Positions 52,201-63,400 of a stretch of DNA of 64,000 bases are shown piece after piece. The DNA comes from Euwallacea fornicatus. Taxonomy: Eukaryota > Arthropoda > Insecta > Coleoptera > Curculionidae. The translations under genes and the position numbers were made by a program. Location of the stretch: the NCBI RefSeq assembly GCF_040115645.1, contig NC_089551.1, forward strand, positions 1,302,001 through 1,366,000, given 5' to 3'. Below the pieces are notes generated by a model, which worked only from the letters and a program-made list of their open reading frames with translations, ran no database searches and had not been told where the DNA came from. Position 1 is the stretch's first letter, and each line of letters begins with the position of its first letter.

Positions 52201-52946
52201 ACGATCGCTAAAATCCATCCAAATAGCAAGATTGCATGACGCGGCATTAACGAGGTGCTCCCAGTGAACACTGACTAACCCGGCGATGACATCAGGATAT
52301 ATTGATAGTTCTGAAGTCTCGCTCACGTTGTTCTGCTTTCACTCCTTTGGAACTCAAGAAAATGTTCTCGTAACTTATCTCATACGCGCCAATATTTATT
52401 GATCCTTATCTGAAAATCATAAGTAAACCCAACATCACCTGATAAGGCGGATGTGCCTTATCAACCATTTGGTTCGTGGACGACTTTTTTTTTTTTTTTT
52501 TTTGTACAAAAGCGAAAACAAATCGAGAACTTTCCGCGAACCCGGACCGATTTCCATGATTAATGACGCGGGAATCGTGGGCAAAATTTCGTTTTATCTG
52601 GAATATCATTAAGCCCACATACACACAGTCGAACACGTGGTGATAAAAAGCGTATTTAGTCGCGGCAAAAACCGAAACAGTCGTGCAAAAGTTAAGAGCA
52701 CGGGCTGCTAATGGAGCGTCCATTAAAAAGCCATCTGAAAATTGGCTTTACGCCTTATTCCTCCCCCCAGAGTTGTCAAAGAGTGAATTTATGCTTACCC
52801 CTTCTGTTCTGGCGCTGTCTGTGGTTGGGCACGCCGGCGGTGTCCAGGAATTTGTTGAAGAGAAATTTGTCTCCGTTATGGAAGAAAGCGCGCTTCTCCA
52901 TGTTACCGTGGAGGATCTCGACCAACACCTGACTTTTATGGTACAT
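34249..52946 (-). CDS. ush: u-shaped / Friend-of-GATA multi-zinc-finger cofactor
   Basis: Nuclear transcriptional cofactor that binds GATA factors (Pannier, Serpent in flies). Exons: 52799-52946 (predicted), 37499-37919, 37314-37442, 36654-37001, 35898-36600, 35447-34586 and 34529-34249, giving 963 residues with stop. There are five CCHC fingers of FOG type (C..C....H....C, for example CVPCGIRFSSL...HQTYYC, CAECDIRF, CKECNIVF, CLACGIKF and the last CKSCDIYF...HKKFYC) and four or more C2H2 fingers. CCHC fingers are the GATA-contacting type. A CtBP-binding-like PLDLT lies at about 464-468 in a Pro/Ser-rich linker. The C-terminus has an Asn run. The zinc-finger exons are secure (0.95). The first exon rests on phase, codon bias and an A-rich ATG context and could be wrong; other promoters may exist outside the window. 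Confidence 0.9.
35535..35680. repeat. 146 bp direct repeat, copy 1 (ush intron)
   Basis: It starts CACGCCAATGGTTTCC and ends GTGGCGGACTAAGG. It contains CTCGCTCTCTC and ATTCCGATCGAAA and lies in the intron between the third- and second-last ush exons. Confidence 0.85.
35729..35874. repeat. 146 bp direct repeat, copy 2 (ush intron)
   Basis: Same order of motifs as copy 1, offset 194 bp, ending again GTGGCGGACTAAGG. In both copies the opening ACGCCAATGGTTT recurs near the end, so the unit itself is internally repeated. Confidence 0.85.
39248..39319. repeat. (CA)n microsatellite
   Basis: Interrupted CA repeat with TACACA and CTCACA breaks. A shorter pure tract lies at about 39453-39469. Confidence 0.95.
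39690..39739. repeat. Five 10 bp tandem units flanked by a direct repeat
   Basis: Units follow GYTCRGGTTA, two of them exactly GCTCAGGTTA. They are bracketed by TTGCGGGTGTTTC...AAACGCCAG (39661-39686) and TTGCGGGGTTTCC...AAACGCCAG (39737-39761). Confidence 0.75.
43020..43570. repeat. 23 bp minisatellite
   Basis: Core 43199-43470: about a dozen units of ATTGTTTACACTATCGAGAGAAC, nearly identical in the middle, with variants TTACGTTACCGAGCGGAA interspersed. Flanks hold decayed units. All three forward frames run open through the array because 23 is not a multiple of 3 and the unit has no stop in any frame. Confidence 0.9.
43981..44005. repeat. (GT)n microsatellite
   Basis: Near-pure GT run. 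Confidence 0.95.
44813..44882. repeat. A-rich low-complexity tract
   Basis: AAAATA-type run interrupted by single T and C. A short AAC/AAT trinucleotide run lies at 44538-44571. Confidence 0.9.
45500..46000. repeat. ~54 bp degenerate minisatellite, about 10 units
   Basis: The anchor TTCCTTACAG recurs at about 45526, 45580, 45627, 45680, 45735, 45782, 45837, 45893, 45947 and 45986 with variants. Each unit also has GAATATG/GAATGTG and TGTAAGCAA/TTGCAAG. Spacing is 46-56 bp. Confidence 0.85.
46243..46439. mobile_element. 197 bp TACAGGG inverted-repeat element
   Basis: Starts TACAGGGCGAC and ends GATTCACCCTGTA. No coding capacity. Confidence 0.55.
47063..47775. mobile_element. ~713 bp TACAGGG inverted-repeat element
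   Basis: Starts TACAGGGTGGCCG and ends CGACCGCCCTGTA, near reverse complements over about 13 bp. Overlapping frames inside have no recognisable transposase. Confidence 0.5.
48498..49012. promoter_or_regulatory. Cluster of eight GATA sites
   Basis: GATAA or its complement at about 48498, 48570, 48611, 48663, 48683, 48755, 48972 and 49005, several with the optimal AGATAAG or CTTATCT form. It is a possible enhancer in the ush first intron. Confidence 0.5.
49445..49516. repeat. T-rich low-complexity tract
   Basis: Runs of 8-18 T separated by AA, AAATT or TAAA. Confidence 0.9.
50988..51110. repeat. 125 bp repeat, copy 1
   Basis: Begins GACAACGTCGCGTTT, holds GGCCCCATAAA and TGTCACTGACGTCA, and ends GCGTTGTCACGTTA. 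Confidence 0.7.
52799..52946 (-). CDS. ush: Predicted first coding exon of u-shaped
   Basis: 49 codons from ATG (context CGGAAAATG, in-frame TAA three codons upstream) to a donor GGGTAAGC. It ends in phase 1 with G, as required by the next ush exon beginning CC at 37919. About three quarters of the codons end in G or C, unlike surrounding DNA, and the peptide (HGNMEKRAFFHNGDKFLF, AGVPNHRQRQNRR) looks like folded or conserved protein. It shows no FOG N-terminal NuRD motif. The opposite-strand frames over the same bases are treated as shadows. Confidence 0.5.
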
Positions 52947-53073
52947 TTTCCGTTAACTTTGCCAAGACCTCTTGTCGAACTTCGCGCAGCCCTTCGAGAT
53001 CGCTTCCATTGGGTGTCGCAATTACTCTTCGCGTATTGGAAAGACACTTAAAAATAGTATACGCGTGTAAGTC

Positions 53074-53150
53074 CTTATCTCCCCTATGATAGAGATAAGA
53101 TTGATAAAATTCCCGATAAGCCTTCGGAATGTTTACCAGGCACCCGATAA
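53074..53150. promoter_or_regulatory. GATA cluster just upstream of predicted ush exon 1
   Basis: Five sites in 77 bp (53074, 53094, 53103, 53115 and 53146), 130-200 bp before the predicted start codon. Confidence 0.5.
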
Positions 53151-54657
53151 ACAATTTCATAAGTAGGTTCTCCAAATGAAGAAGATTTGAAATCTGTGGA
53201 CGGGGACAAGCAAAACATCTTCGAGTTAGCGAGAAATCGGTCCAATCGATCTGTAGTCCTCCTCGTCCCAATGATCGATCGATAAGTTCGCCTTCGTTAA
53301 GTCGCGTCCAGCAATTAATTACCGTAAGGATTTAATTGGCGCAGGCGTGACAAACGCTAATTTATAACCTTTAGCATACACTTGATTTAACTAGGGACGA
53401 TTGAGCGAAGATGGCGTTATCAGGGGCGTCGCGCCGCCACCGCCGAGACGTCCTATCGCCACTTTCCAGCCGGCAGTGGCGTAAGTCGTGCGGAAAAACG
53501 ATAGCGAAGGGTTCGAACTTTTCGCTCGGACGCCTTATCTGGACGCCGAGGCCCGCACGCATACAAATATCGCTGTTTATCTTTTCAAGCCCAACATTGA
53601 GGAAATAATATTCGGAGTTCTAGTGGAAATTCATCTCGGTTTTAATGCTAATAAGTCGATGAATCTTTCAACCACCGCGCCGATTTTCACGGTAAATTCA
53701 GCAAGAAATCATCCTCGCATCCCTGGGTGGATGCACCTTTCGATTCCTATCATTTTCTTATTACGCTGGATTCTCATTCGCCATTACGTCGAGAATCCAG
53801 GAATGCTCCGTCCAGAACCGAGTTCGAAACGAAGCAGACAATTCCCAGTCTCACTCAGTCTTTTTGACTTCTCAAACCAAAGAGAGCTCACCACCGACGT
53901 TTTAATTTGTCCAAGTCAACTGATTCACCTCTCCGACGTCAAGAAATGTGTGTTCAAGCTTTTTTAGGTGCAAAATTTATTTCCAGTTCGGTTCTGGTCG
54001 TCATGACATGACTTGAACAAGAAAAAAGCGTCTGTCGCAAAGTGTCCGAGATCGCTGATCGGTCGCTGCATGTGGGCTCGCGCTTTTTATTTGTTTTCCG
54101 TTTTCAGTCGCCCCGATACGGATCTGCAGGACTGGCCGCAGACTCGACCGTTAGGATCTACGTGAAGAAGCATCCAATAAGAGAACACGACAAGACAAAC
54201 TACTTAAGAAAGAACTTCCGAAAGAAGTCCGTCGATGGGTTCTATAATGTTCGATTATGTTCTTTCAACACTCAAAAAGGCGCGCTCTTTTTTTTTTGCT
54301 AAGACTCGCAATCTGCTCTTTTCCGGAATGAGGGAAGAATGACGTCTGACACTGTCACATTTCTGTTTAAATCGACAACAATTTTAATCTACTTCCTGGT
54401 ATGTCTCGAAGGGTTATTTCCTTTTTCCCTCTCTCTGCTCTAAATAATGCTAATTTAATAGCCCCGGGACATTCACCATTTTGTCAAAAATTTATGTCAC
54501 TACTGTAAGGTTCATTGCTTGAATCTGATACTCGATATGTCACCATTTTGCAGTTTCTTGATGAGCGACTTCATTATCAAAAAAAAAACAATGCTGTATT
54601 AGTATCTAAAAAAAAAATCGATTTTTTTCAAATTGATATTTAGACGACTTAAAAATG

Positions 54658-55289
54658 GAGTCACTCACAAAAATATTCGTAGAGCATAAACAAAAAATCT
54701 GTAAACCGTAATTTTCGAGTGATTTTGTTCAAGTTTTGCATAATGAAAATTCAAAATTAAACTCTGTTTACGCGTTCGAGCAATTTTTGATAATTTAATT
54801 TTTAGAGTGCTTTTCAGGGTGTTAAAAAAATTCCGTTTTGGAAGCTTCTTGTGCGGTGGAAATGTTTCAATATCACTTTAATAACCTTGTAGAGGGGATT
54901 TTTCAACATATACCCTGAAAATTTGATCAAAGTCGTACCACAAATGCGGCGGTTGCAGCCTTTTAAAATCGCCAAAAAGTGACGGCTCTTACGCCAAATG
55001 ATGAAATTTACACATTTTCGACGATTTTAAAAGGCCTTACTTGTGGTACGACTTTGATCAAATTTTCAGGATATTCGTCAAAAAATTTCCTCCGCCCACG
55101 AAGTTTTCAAAACTGAGTTTTTTTAAGGCCCTGAAAAGCGATCTAAAAATTAAATTTTCAAAAGTTGCTCGAACACGTAAACTGAATTTATATTTGAATA
55201 TTCATTATTCAAAATTTGAACAAAATCAGTCGAAAATTACGGTTTACGGAATTTTTTCTCAGCTGTACGAATACGTTTGTGAGTGGCTC
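54658..55289. repeat. Foldback palindrome with ~270-310 bp arms
   Basis: The left arm (54658-54970) opens GAGTCACTCACAAA and the right arm (55022-55289) closes TTTGTGAGTGGCTC. The inner ends are CCTTTTAAAATCG and CGATTTTAAAAGG. Shared interior blocks include GATCAAAGTCGTACCACAA and its complement, and GTAAACCGTAATTTTCGA and its complement. The loop is about 51 bp. The right arm is shortened by small deletions. Confidence 0.9.
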
Positions 55290-57369
55290 TATGTTGTTCT
55301 CTTCGAGGAGAAATTTTCGGTTTCATTCTTCAAGCCAGTTGTCAGGTGACAATCTAAGCGGCGTACTAATCGCATCATGTCCACGGACTTACATTACAAG
55401 GTGGTACCTACAGGCGAGAAGGCTGCTTTTTCTCGCCTTCCTGTGTCTCGGATTGCACCGTTTCCTCGGCTTAACAAGCAACTAGACTGACTGCCACCTT
55501 GCATTATTCATTAATTTCAGACGAGTATCGACTCTTGGTCCCCCCTGCCTGGCCCGTATCACTTAAGGAAGGCTTCTTTGTTGGTGATCGAAGTTTCTTG
55601 GAGCTTCCGCCGTGATCTCCAGATTCGAGCCCTATTAACTTTCGCTCTCACGTTTCTCGGTGCGTGTGCACGTGTCCCGTTCACGTCCATCCGGCGGCGA
55701 CGGGAAGTCTTTATTTCGGAAAAATAACCCAAAGGCGTTTATGAGCCGATTTTTCCCGTCAATCAGGCAAATTTCCCGATCGCGCTTTGCCGCACCGTCA
55801 TATTTACGAGACGGGCGATAAGGCCCGTTCCGCACAATGACACCGCAGACAGTGACAAACCTGTCGAATGCGCGGAAATGATTCGATCTATCTGGGGCGA
55901 TAGCGCCTTTTCTCACACTAAATTTAACACTTTAGCGGCGTATTTGTGACAATGCAGGGACGTACTTGTTTGTTCTTGTCGTCGGACGTGGAATAACTCT
56001 GTCTCGGGCCGAATCTGACGGTTCAATCGGTCCGTAACAAGGTACAAGCAACAAGGCATGTCGAACAACGTCGCCCGGTCGGTATTGCACCGGTTGCGAT
56101 ACGCGTTAATCAGATTACCGGGTGATAAATTACCGGTTGGTAATAGATATCGCGAACGGACTCACGAACGGGCCCACGCCCATTTGTGAATCGATAAGAC
56201 GTGGTTCTTGTCTTCATATAAACAACTGCAACTAGATGCGATGATTCCACTTGACGACATCAAATTATAGTAATTTCCTAGTTCAAACAAAAAAAAAAAC
56301 ACTAATGCGATATTCGTGTCCATCAGATGGCTCGAATTCCGATAGTATTATTATTGGTTTTTAAACGATTTGTAATTGCACGTTTCGTTACGCAAACAGA
56401 TACCTATTGGTTACAGGTTTAACCCCCTTATTACGTTACAACCCCCCCGCTCGCGAAGGGCTTTAATTAAGAGCGAGGGCTTTTTTCGCCTACGTATACG
56501 GAACGCGTGCGCCATGTTTCGCATTAAAACCTTGATATCTTAGATTCCCCGAGACGCTTCTTATCGCCCGTTATCGCGCCATTCCACCCCCGGGAATAAG
56601 GGACGATGAGATCTCTCCAGGGGGTCGAAATCCGTATAGTACACTTTTATGGGAAATCGCGATTAAAAACGGTAAAATTTGCTCAAGAGCGCCGTTTTAA
56701 AACTTGAAGGAAACACCATCGGGGGATACTCCGAAGTAAATGGACACCCCCCTTGAGAAGGTGAAACTAATGTGTATCGCCTGTGGCGTTGGTTGCGGTT
56801 AGAAGTCCCGTATATAGAGCAATTCTGCAGAAGTTTAGGTATGGAACGTCATGGCTAAGATCAGCCAGCCTAACGACCGCCGCAATTACCGATCATCATT
56901 TGCGTTCCGCAAAATGGCGAATTTACCGGAACCGTCGCCGTTGAAAACCAAGTTTGGAAACGATCCGCCCCCGTGATGCTCGATTAGAGTATCTACAGCT
57001 TTCCTACAAACCCTCACCTTTCCATAGCGATATCTCCAAAAGGAGATATCCGACAATTTACCACCTTATGCCGTTCGATAGACCGTTTAATTCCGCAACT
57101 TTTTGTGTTTACATGACAGGCGGCAAAGTGCACCGCCCAGCGGCAGGTTTGCAATATTTTGCAAGTCTCGACCGGTAACTCCCTGAAATTCCTCCAAAAA
57201 AATCTGCGAAACGCAGTAACAAATTGGAAAAAAAAAAAACATTTTCTCTGCTTCTGTGATAAATTCGACATTTTTCAAAATTTGGCAAAAACACGAAAAC
57301 TCCTTTTAGAAATTATCCTCTGGGCGGGTTAATGTTTCATGGAAAATTTCGATTCGAACCCGATAAACC

Positions 57370-57497
57370 GACAACGTCGCGTTTCTCAGTTGTTTCGAAA
57401 CTAAGATGGCCGCCCCCATAAAACACGTGCATTCATTCATTCTGTCACTGACGTCACAGTGAGCCACGGGAAACTTTGATGCGACATTGTCGCGTTG
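57370..57497. repeat. 125 bp repeat, copy 2
   Basis: Begins GACAACGTCGCGTTT, holds GCCCCCATAAA and CTGTCACTGACGTCA, and ends GCGACATTGTCGCGTT. Same orientation as copy 1, 6.4 kb away. Confidence 0.7.
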
Positions 57498-60400
57498 CTT
57501 CCAATTGATTGTAGAACTGTTCTTGCATACCGTCTGTGGGATATGTAAAGTTGGTAAACCACGAGCACCATTACGAGCAAATTAGAAATAATAGAGGTTT
57601 CTTCAATCGAAAACAACGGTTACCAACTCATTGTTACCACCACAAGATCTCCCATTTAATTACCAAAGAATACATTTACGCAATAGCCTCGATCTTTATC
57701 TGGGATCAGATTGTCTTAATTGAGTTTTTGGATTAATAACCCCACTTAAATGGAAATAACGCCAGTTTTACGAGGCTAATAAAGATAAATACAGTCGTAC
57801 CTACAATGTTCCAGTGCCGTATCACTTATTTGAACTTGCCGAAGGTTTTTTAACCTTCAGAGCAAGTGTTGCAGCTATCTCCGGTATAGGTACTGTTTGA
57901 TTGCGGTTTCACAGAATTGGCCTCTCTCGTCGTGTTTTCGAGATATAAGATAGTGCCCTAATGCGAGCCAGTCTGTCGATAGATCGAGAAATGCACACGC
58001 TCTCGGTCACGAGAGATTTTTTTGCAATTTCAACGAGTGTGAACCGACATTTAGCGGGCAACAATGAGGGCCCTCTTAGTACGTCACTCTTAATGAAATA
58101 TACCGTTTTAATGTACTTTTTGTCCCCGCAGGGCGATGATAACTATCGGTTCGTTAATGGAAAAACTTTATCGGGAGGACCTTTTCAGCCATCAGACGTA
58201 CATAAATCGCTTTGTTTGACAAAAGCGCAAATATTCGGAAGCTAAACGGCACGAGACTCACATTCACTTTAACGAGCCCTTAATTAGGGCACCAATTCTA
58301 AACACGTCATCCTGGCTGGAGGCTCATAAATAAAACAATCTACAGGACGCTAAAAAGTGTCCAAACAAATGACGCGTGGGGTTATGAAAGTCGCGCGTGG
58401 AATCCCAAAACTTGGGGCTCCCCTGACCATTTATCCTCTTGCGGGGCCCTTTACCGACGATGACAACTTCATATTTATTCATTAAGAGCCCTAATCGAGA
58501 CTCGGAGGCGGTGGTAATCGAGAGCCCGGTCCATTTTTCTTTAAACTTTGACAGAAAGATAATAAGCAGTGATATGAGCTCGGATCGGGCGGTACGTGTC
58601 CTGCCTTGGCAATGTCCGGGTTTCCGTGTCGATGTTTTAGTTTGCGCATAATGATGAACACCATGATGCACGGATAAACTTGTTTATTACGCCTTTCGTG
58701 TTATTAAGATTTGACGAAATTTCTCTTCGGGGCCACGGTCCAAGAGGAAACGCGTCGGCCTGGGTGTATGGTTACCTAGGTTGTGTCACCATAAACCATA
58801 ATAGTCCTGATGGAAAAAGCGAGATAGGTGGTGTGGTCGTATTGCACGAAGCTGCGAAGATAGAGATGGCCTCACTCTGTAAGACGTTCCCGGCCTACTT
58901 TTCATCACTCGAATGTGACATCGACAAGTGATTGACACTTGCCATTGGTTGATGTCATATTTGAAATCTGGCGTTTCGACTTTCGACAACCACCATCAAC
59001 TCGAACCATTCTGGAAGTTTCTGCTATATTTTTTTTTGCAACGAACACTTTTGCCTGCCCGGACGTTTCGCGGACATCAAAAACCAGGAATGTGGAGGAT
59101 TGTGTTGCCTTTTCAGTTACGTGGTTTGGGCATTCGCGATGTTCTCCGAAGTCGGCAAGAAGTGTCGGTCCGAGGATTAGCTTCATGCAAATTGCCTGGG
59201 CCCCACGAGAGATAACAGATCAAGGCGCACACAACCCGACAACGTAGCTTTTAGATGGTACTTTGATAAGATCGTCGCCGACGATTAACCATGAAAGATG
59301 GTAGATACAGCTGAACAAACGACGGCCTCATCGAAAAATATATATCCCCAGGAAAATCGTTTAGCATCACCGTTTTTGGCTAATTTCCGCCCTGTTAACA
59401 GGGGCTGCCGCTCCGAGCACCTCGGACTCATGCCCAGAATTTTAATAAAACCCTCGTGTCACCCTGTAAAGCGCTTTTAGGGTCTCATAGATATTCATTA
59501 GGGTCGTCCAACGGCAGTTTTTCTTTCCGCAAACCGGGTGACGCAGGTTGACAGGATCGTTCCGAAGTGGATTGTTTAATGATGCCGGCCCTGAACTTTC
59601 CATGCGATCGTTATCGCGGTGCGGTAACAATGCCGGGCCCACAGATCTTATCGTCTGTTCATTTTTTTTTTTTTTTTTTTCATAGGGCGGGGTTCTAATA
59701 CATTTAAATCCGAAAATAACACCCACACCGCACCGAGGTGAGTGAAAAATGGTCCCCTCTACGCCGCTGGTTTTCTAATTCGCGATAGGATCTTCTGCGC
59801 CACAGCCGAGAGATTTCTCCGAGATATCATATCGGGGCTCGGGGTAGGAGGACGGGGGACGGGGGGCCCTGGCGATGCACGTCGCCGATAAGGGCCCTGG
59901 GCCGGGGCCTTATCAGCGCTCATCAATCAGCCGTCCGATAAACAAACTCGCTGCGGGGTTTGGGAAAGTTTAAGGCCGGTTTACACGAAACGCTGATAAA
60001 ACGAAAAATCCGGCGATAATTGGAAGTCGTACCCGTTGATGTTGGACGCTCTGTAAAAAGCGTTTTCAATTTGTTTTCAGCCGGGAAAGACAAGCCACCT
60101 ACATGACCGAGATACCATCTCGAAAACCCGTTCTTATTATATCGAGACCGGATAATTATTGCTTTGAAACGTTAGAACAAACGAGGGGCTAACCGACAAC
60201 ATTCTTACCGCTCTAAACCCATAAGTTAAAACACTATTTAGCCGCAACGGGGGCGAAACGATCGTAAATATCCTGTCGTCGGCTCAACAGGTCCCCCCTA
60301 TATATGTTCTCACCCTCTCACGCTGGGACATTAAACACGTGACGCCACGACCCTCCCGAAAGGGATAAAGGGCGAAATTTTGAAGGCTAACTTTTTCAAG

Positions 60401-63400
60401 TTTCTGAACTACTTAATTAAGCCCAGTCTGGAAACTTTACTTCGAGGACCCAGATACGCGGAAAATTGTTAGGCTAAGTGCTGATAAACGCGGGGGCCAT
60501 TTGGCGATATTGGCCGGTATAAAAACAACTGTAAATGAGAGCTGGATATTTGAGAGATAAACTACAGTTCTCTCGGAGCTGCTCTTATTGAATAAAAATC
60601 GCCCGTTTCTGTCATGTAAATTTGATACGTAAAACGAGCGACGTGGGCCCCACTGACAAGGAGCCAAACCTGGAGACCCTTGGCGCTGGACTTCTTTAAG
60701 TTGCGCTGCAACGACGTTGGTCAAGTTCTGGCCACCTCGACAGGTTTCGTCACTGACAACCGTAACAACCGGGCGGTTCGGCGACGGTCCCGGGAGCCCC
60801 TGTGCGCCGCCGATCATGGCCGTGACGTACCGGGCTCACGTCAAAGACAAAGCCGCTCGAGATATAGTTTTCACATAAGAATCGGCGACCACAGAGAAGA
60901 ATCAGGGACGTGCTCGCAGGGATTAACAAAACGCGAACGAAAAGGCCGAATCGCTGGCAGTCGCGGGAACTCCCGGTGACGCTGAGACACGAAGTGCGCC
61001 ACTGATTAATTGATATTGAAATCGCATGATTCGAAATTTGCGAAAAAGCCGCCCGTTACGTGAACGATTCAACGTATTCATTTCGATTTTGACGTCTGCA
61101 GTACTTCCCCGCGTTGAAGGCTTCCTCATTCACGGGTCACAATAGCGAGCTCGTTTGACTTAAATAAAATTAAGCAGCACCTATCTTCATTTCGAACGTC
61201 ATTATTATTAATAATTATTATTAATACCGTAGTGCATTTATAATTAACCGTTTCTTAATAAATCAGGCATCATAATAGTGCAACTGTATGCAAAACGTGG
61301 GAAGCTTCGGAGATTCTATCAGGGGGAAAATATGAGATTTCCAGATCCGATCTTGGTCTATTGTTTTCTTACGTTGCCATATAAATCTCGTTTTTTCTTT
61401 GTTTGTCATAATGCGACGTGTCTGCTTTGTGCCTAATTGGGGTCCGCTAGGACAGGCAGGTCCGGCCTTAATTCCGATTCCTCGATCTACCACCAAGGAC
61501 GAGTCATTTTCGTTCCTCTCGAGAAATAATTACGATCGATATTTCTTGTGGACATAAATACTGGGGGGCCCGCCCATTTTCAATTTATAACTTCTCGGAT
61601 AACAAACGAGTAGATCGGGCCAGATACTGGCCATAAGTAAAAATGCTAATCGAGAGCCTATAATGGCGATGGGCATGGCAATAACCGGTAATCAGCCGGG
61701 AATTTATATATCACGTATTTGCGGTTGATCTAATGAGTATCCGAGATTAATTCATTGGGAGGACTTTAATTGCCGGTGCTTAAAATTGTTTATTGGGGAG
61801 AGAAAGAGCAATGCGAGCAGTCCGATAAGCGCTGGAGGTACGTACCTCGGATTTATCTTCTTAACGGGTTTAATAAGGCTCGGATTCTACGTCATTACGT
61901 TCGGGAAAAAAAAATTGTTATATCATATCTTTAACGTAGAAAAAAAAAAATGTCACGTCATTGTATCCCTGGCAGACTCCGCTATCACGTTCGGACAGGT
62001 AATGGTGTGCAAATGTGCGATATCAAGACCGCAGCAGCAACCCGTCCGACGACAGGGGATGATGGAGCATCCGCTGACGGGGGCCCGCAGACGAGGGTTG
62101 TGTGTATCTCCTCGTCCTCGTGTGTTGTCTTAACGCGAAGAGTTAAAAATAAATCGGACACAAACAAATTGCAACGGACCCTTATCGGTCGATCTTTAAT
62201 TTTCGTTATCTAGATCGGGTGCCGAGCGACTGACCTGGACCCTCGCTGATAACGTTACCCGACAGCTGATTACGGCTCTGATTAGAAATTATTGGAAAAG
62301 GTTGCCATTTAGGGAGGAGGGGCTCAAAAAGAGGGGTATAAAGCGAAGGAGATTTTAGCTTGAACGTTCAATTTTGACGTCCAGGTTCGGTCTAGCAGCG
62401 TGCCCGTGCGAGGTCTTAAAAGGCCGAGCGAGAAAGAAAGTTAACTGGGTAATCTAGTTCTTTGTCTGTGTCAAATACATATCAGAACGTCACCCCTCGG
62501 TAAAACATTTGACATGACGTTTCTTGCTGAGAATGAAAAATACTTTAAGCCACACAGAACTCATGGTGGATAGTGGCTATTTTATTGCAATTCTAAGGTT
62601 CACCACTAAATATTTTGAACGTACACAAAGTAGCAAAAACGTTTTTTAACTGCAAGTTTCATCCGTTCAATAAACATACTAATAACCTTTTTAAGCCCGT
62701 TATCGTTTCGTTTTATATGGAACGGGTCCCTTTATTTGCTTCATATAGGTCGATATCGGATGCTACGAGATACGGGAAAATTAGTTTTATTTAAATTTTA
62801 TATAAATTTTACGCGTCGCTAGCCAACATCGAAACATTGTACCGAAACATATAATGTAAGCCCATATATGTACATATAAATCTCACCGGTTTTTATCACT
62901 TCTGTGTTGGTTGTTCAACGATGTTATTGCATGGGAAAGCAAATTATTGTTGAATCCACTTTGGCGCACACATTTAAACGTCCCGGGCAAATTCAAATAA
63001 GGCATCGGAATCGCGAAAACAGTTCCGACGTCTTCCACCTTTAGCGCGAGCAAGAGAAAACTAAACGGGGGTTTGTGAGAAAATAAAATCAGTAACGTCA
63101 CAATTCGTCCATGGCCAATCATGTGCCATCGTTCAGCGGCCATCATGTTTCGTCGCTCATTTGTTTGATCATGGCGATTCTCAAGAACATCAAACGGCGC
63201 AAGTTTCCGTAATATTTTTCCGGTTTTTCTGGGTTTGTCGGCTGGCAGACGTGACAAATCCTGGAGAAATGCAAAGTTCGAGCTGTTTCTATCGTAAAAT
63301 TCAGTACGAGTCCTTTACCGGACAGGAAAATTGCTGGATACGTACCGCGTTACCTCCGACAAGGTGAACGGGAAATGAAACATCTTCTCTCCAGATCTGC

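Larger units (their letters stand above)
37920..52798. other. Presumed 14.9 kb first intron of u-shaped
   Basis: Mostly non-coding by eye, with more CG and GC than the left half of the window. It carries many GATAA/TTATC sites, microsatellites, two minisatellites and several inverted-repeat elements listed separately. A 110-codon minus-strand frame at 40331-40663 is the most protein-like of the remaining frames but has no recognisable domain. Confidence 0.45.

Noticed and set aside
52683..53051. 122-codon plus-strand frame
   Set aside because: It lies opposite the predicted ush first exon and mirrors its codon structure; no splice or domain support of its own.
52936..53271. 111-codon minus-strand frame overlapping the ush start
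   Set aside because: No codon bias and no recognisable domain; at most an overlapping upstream frame.
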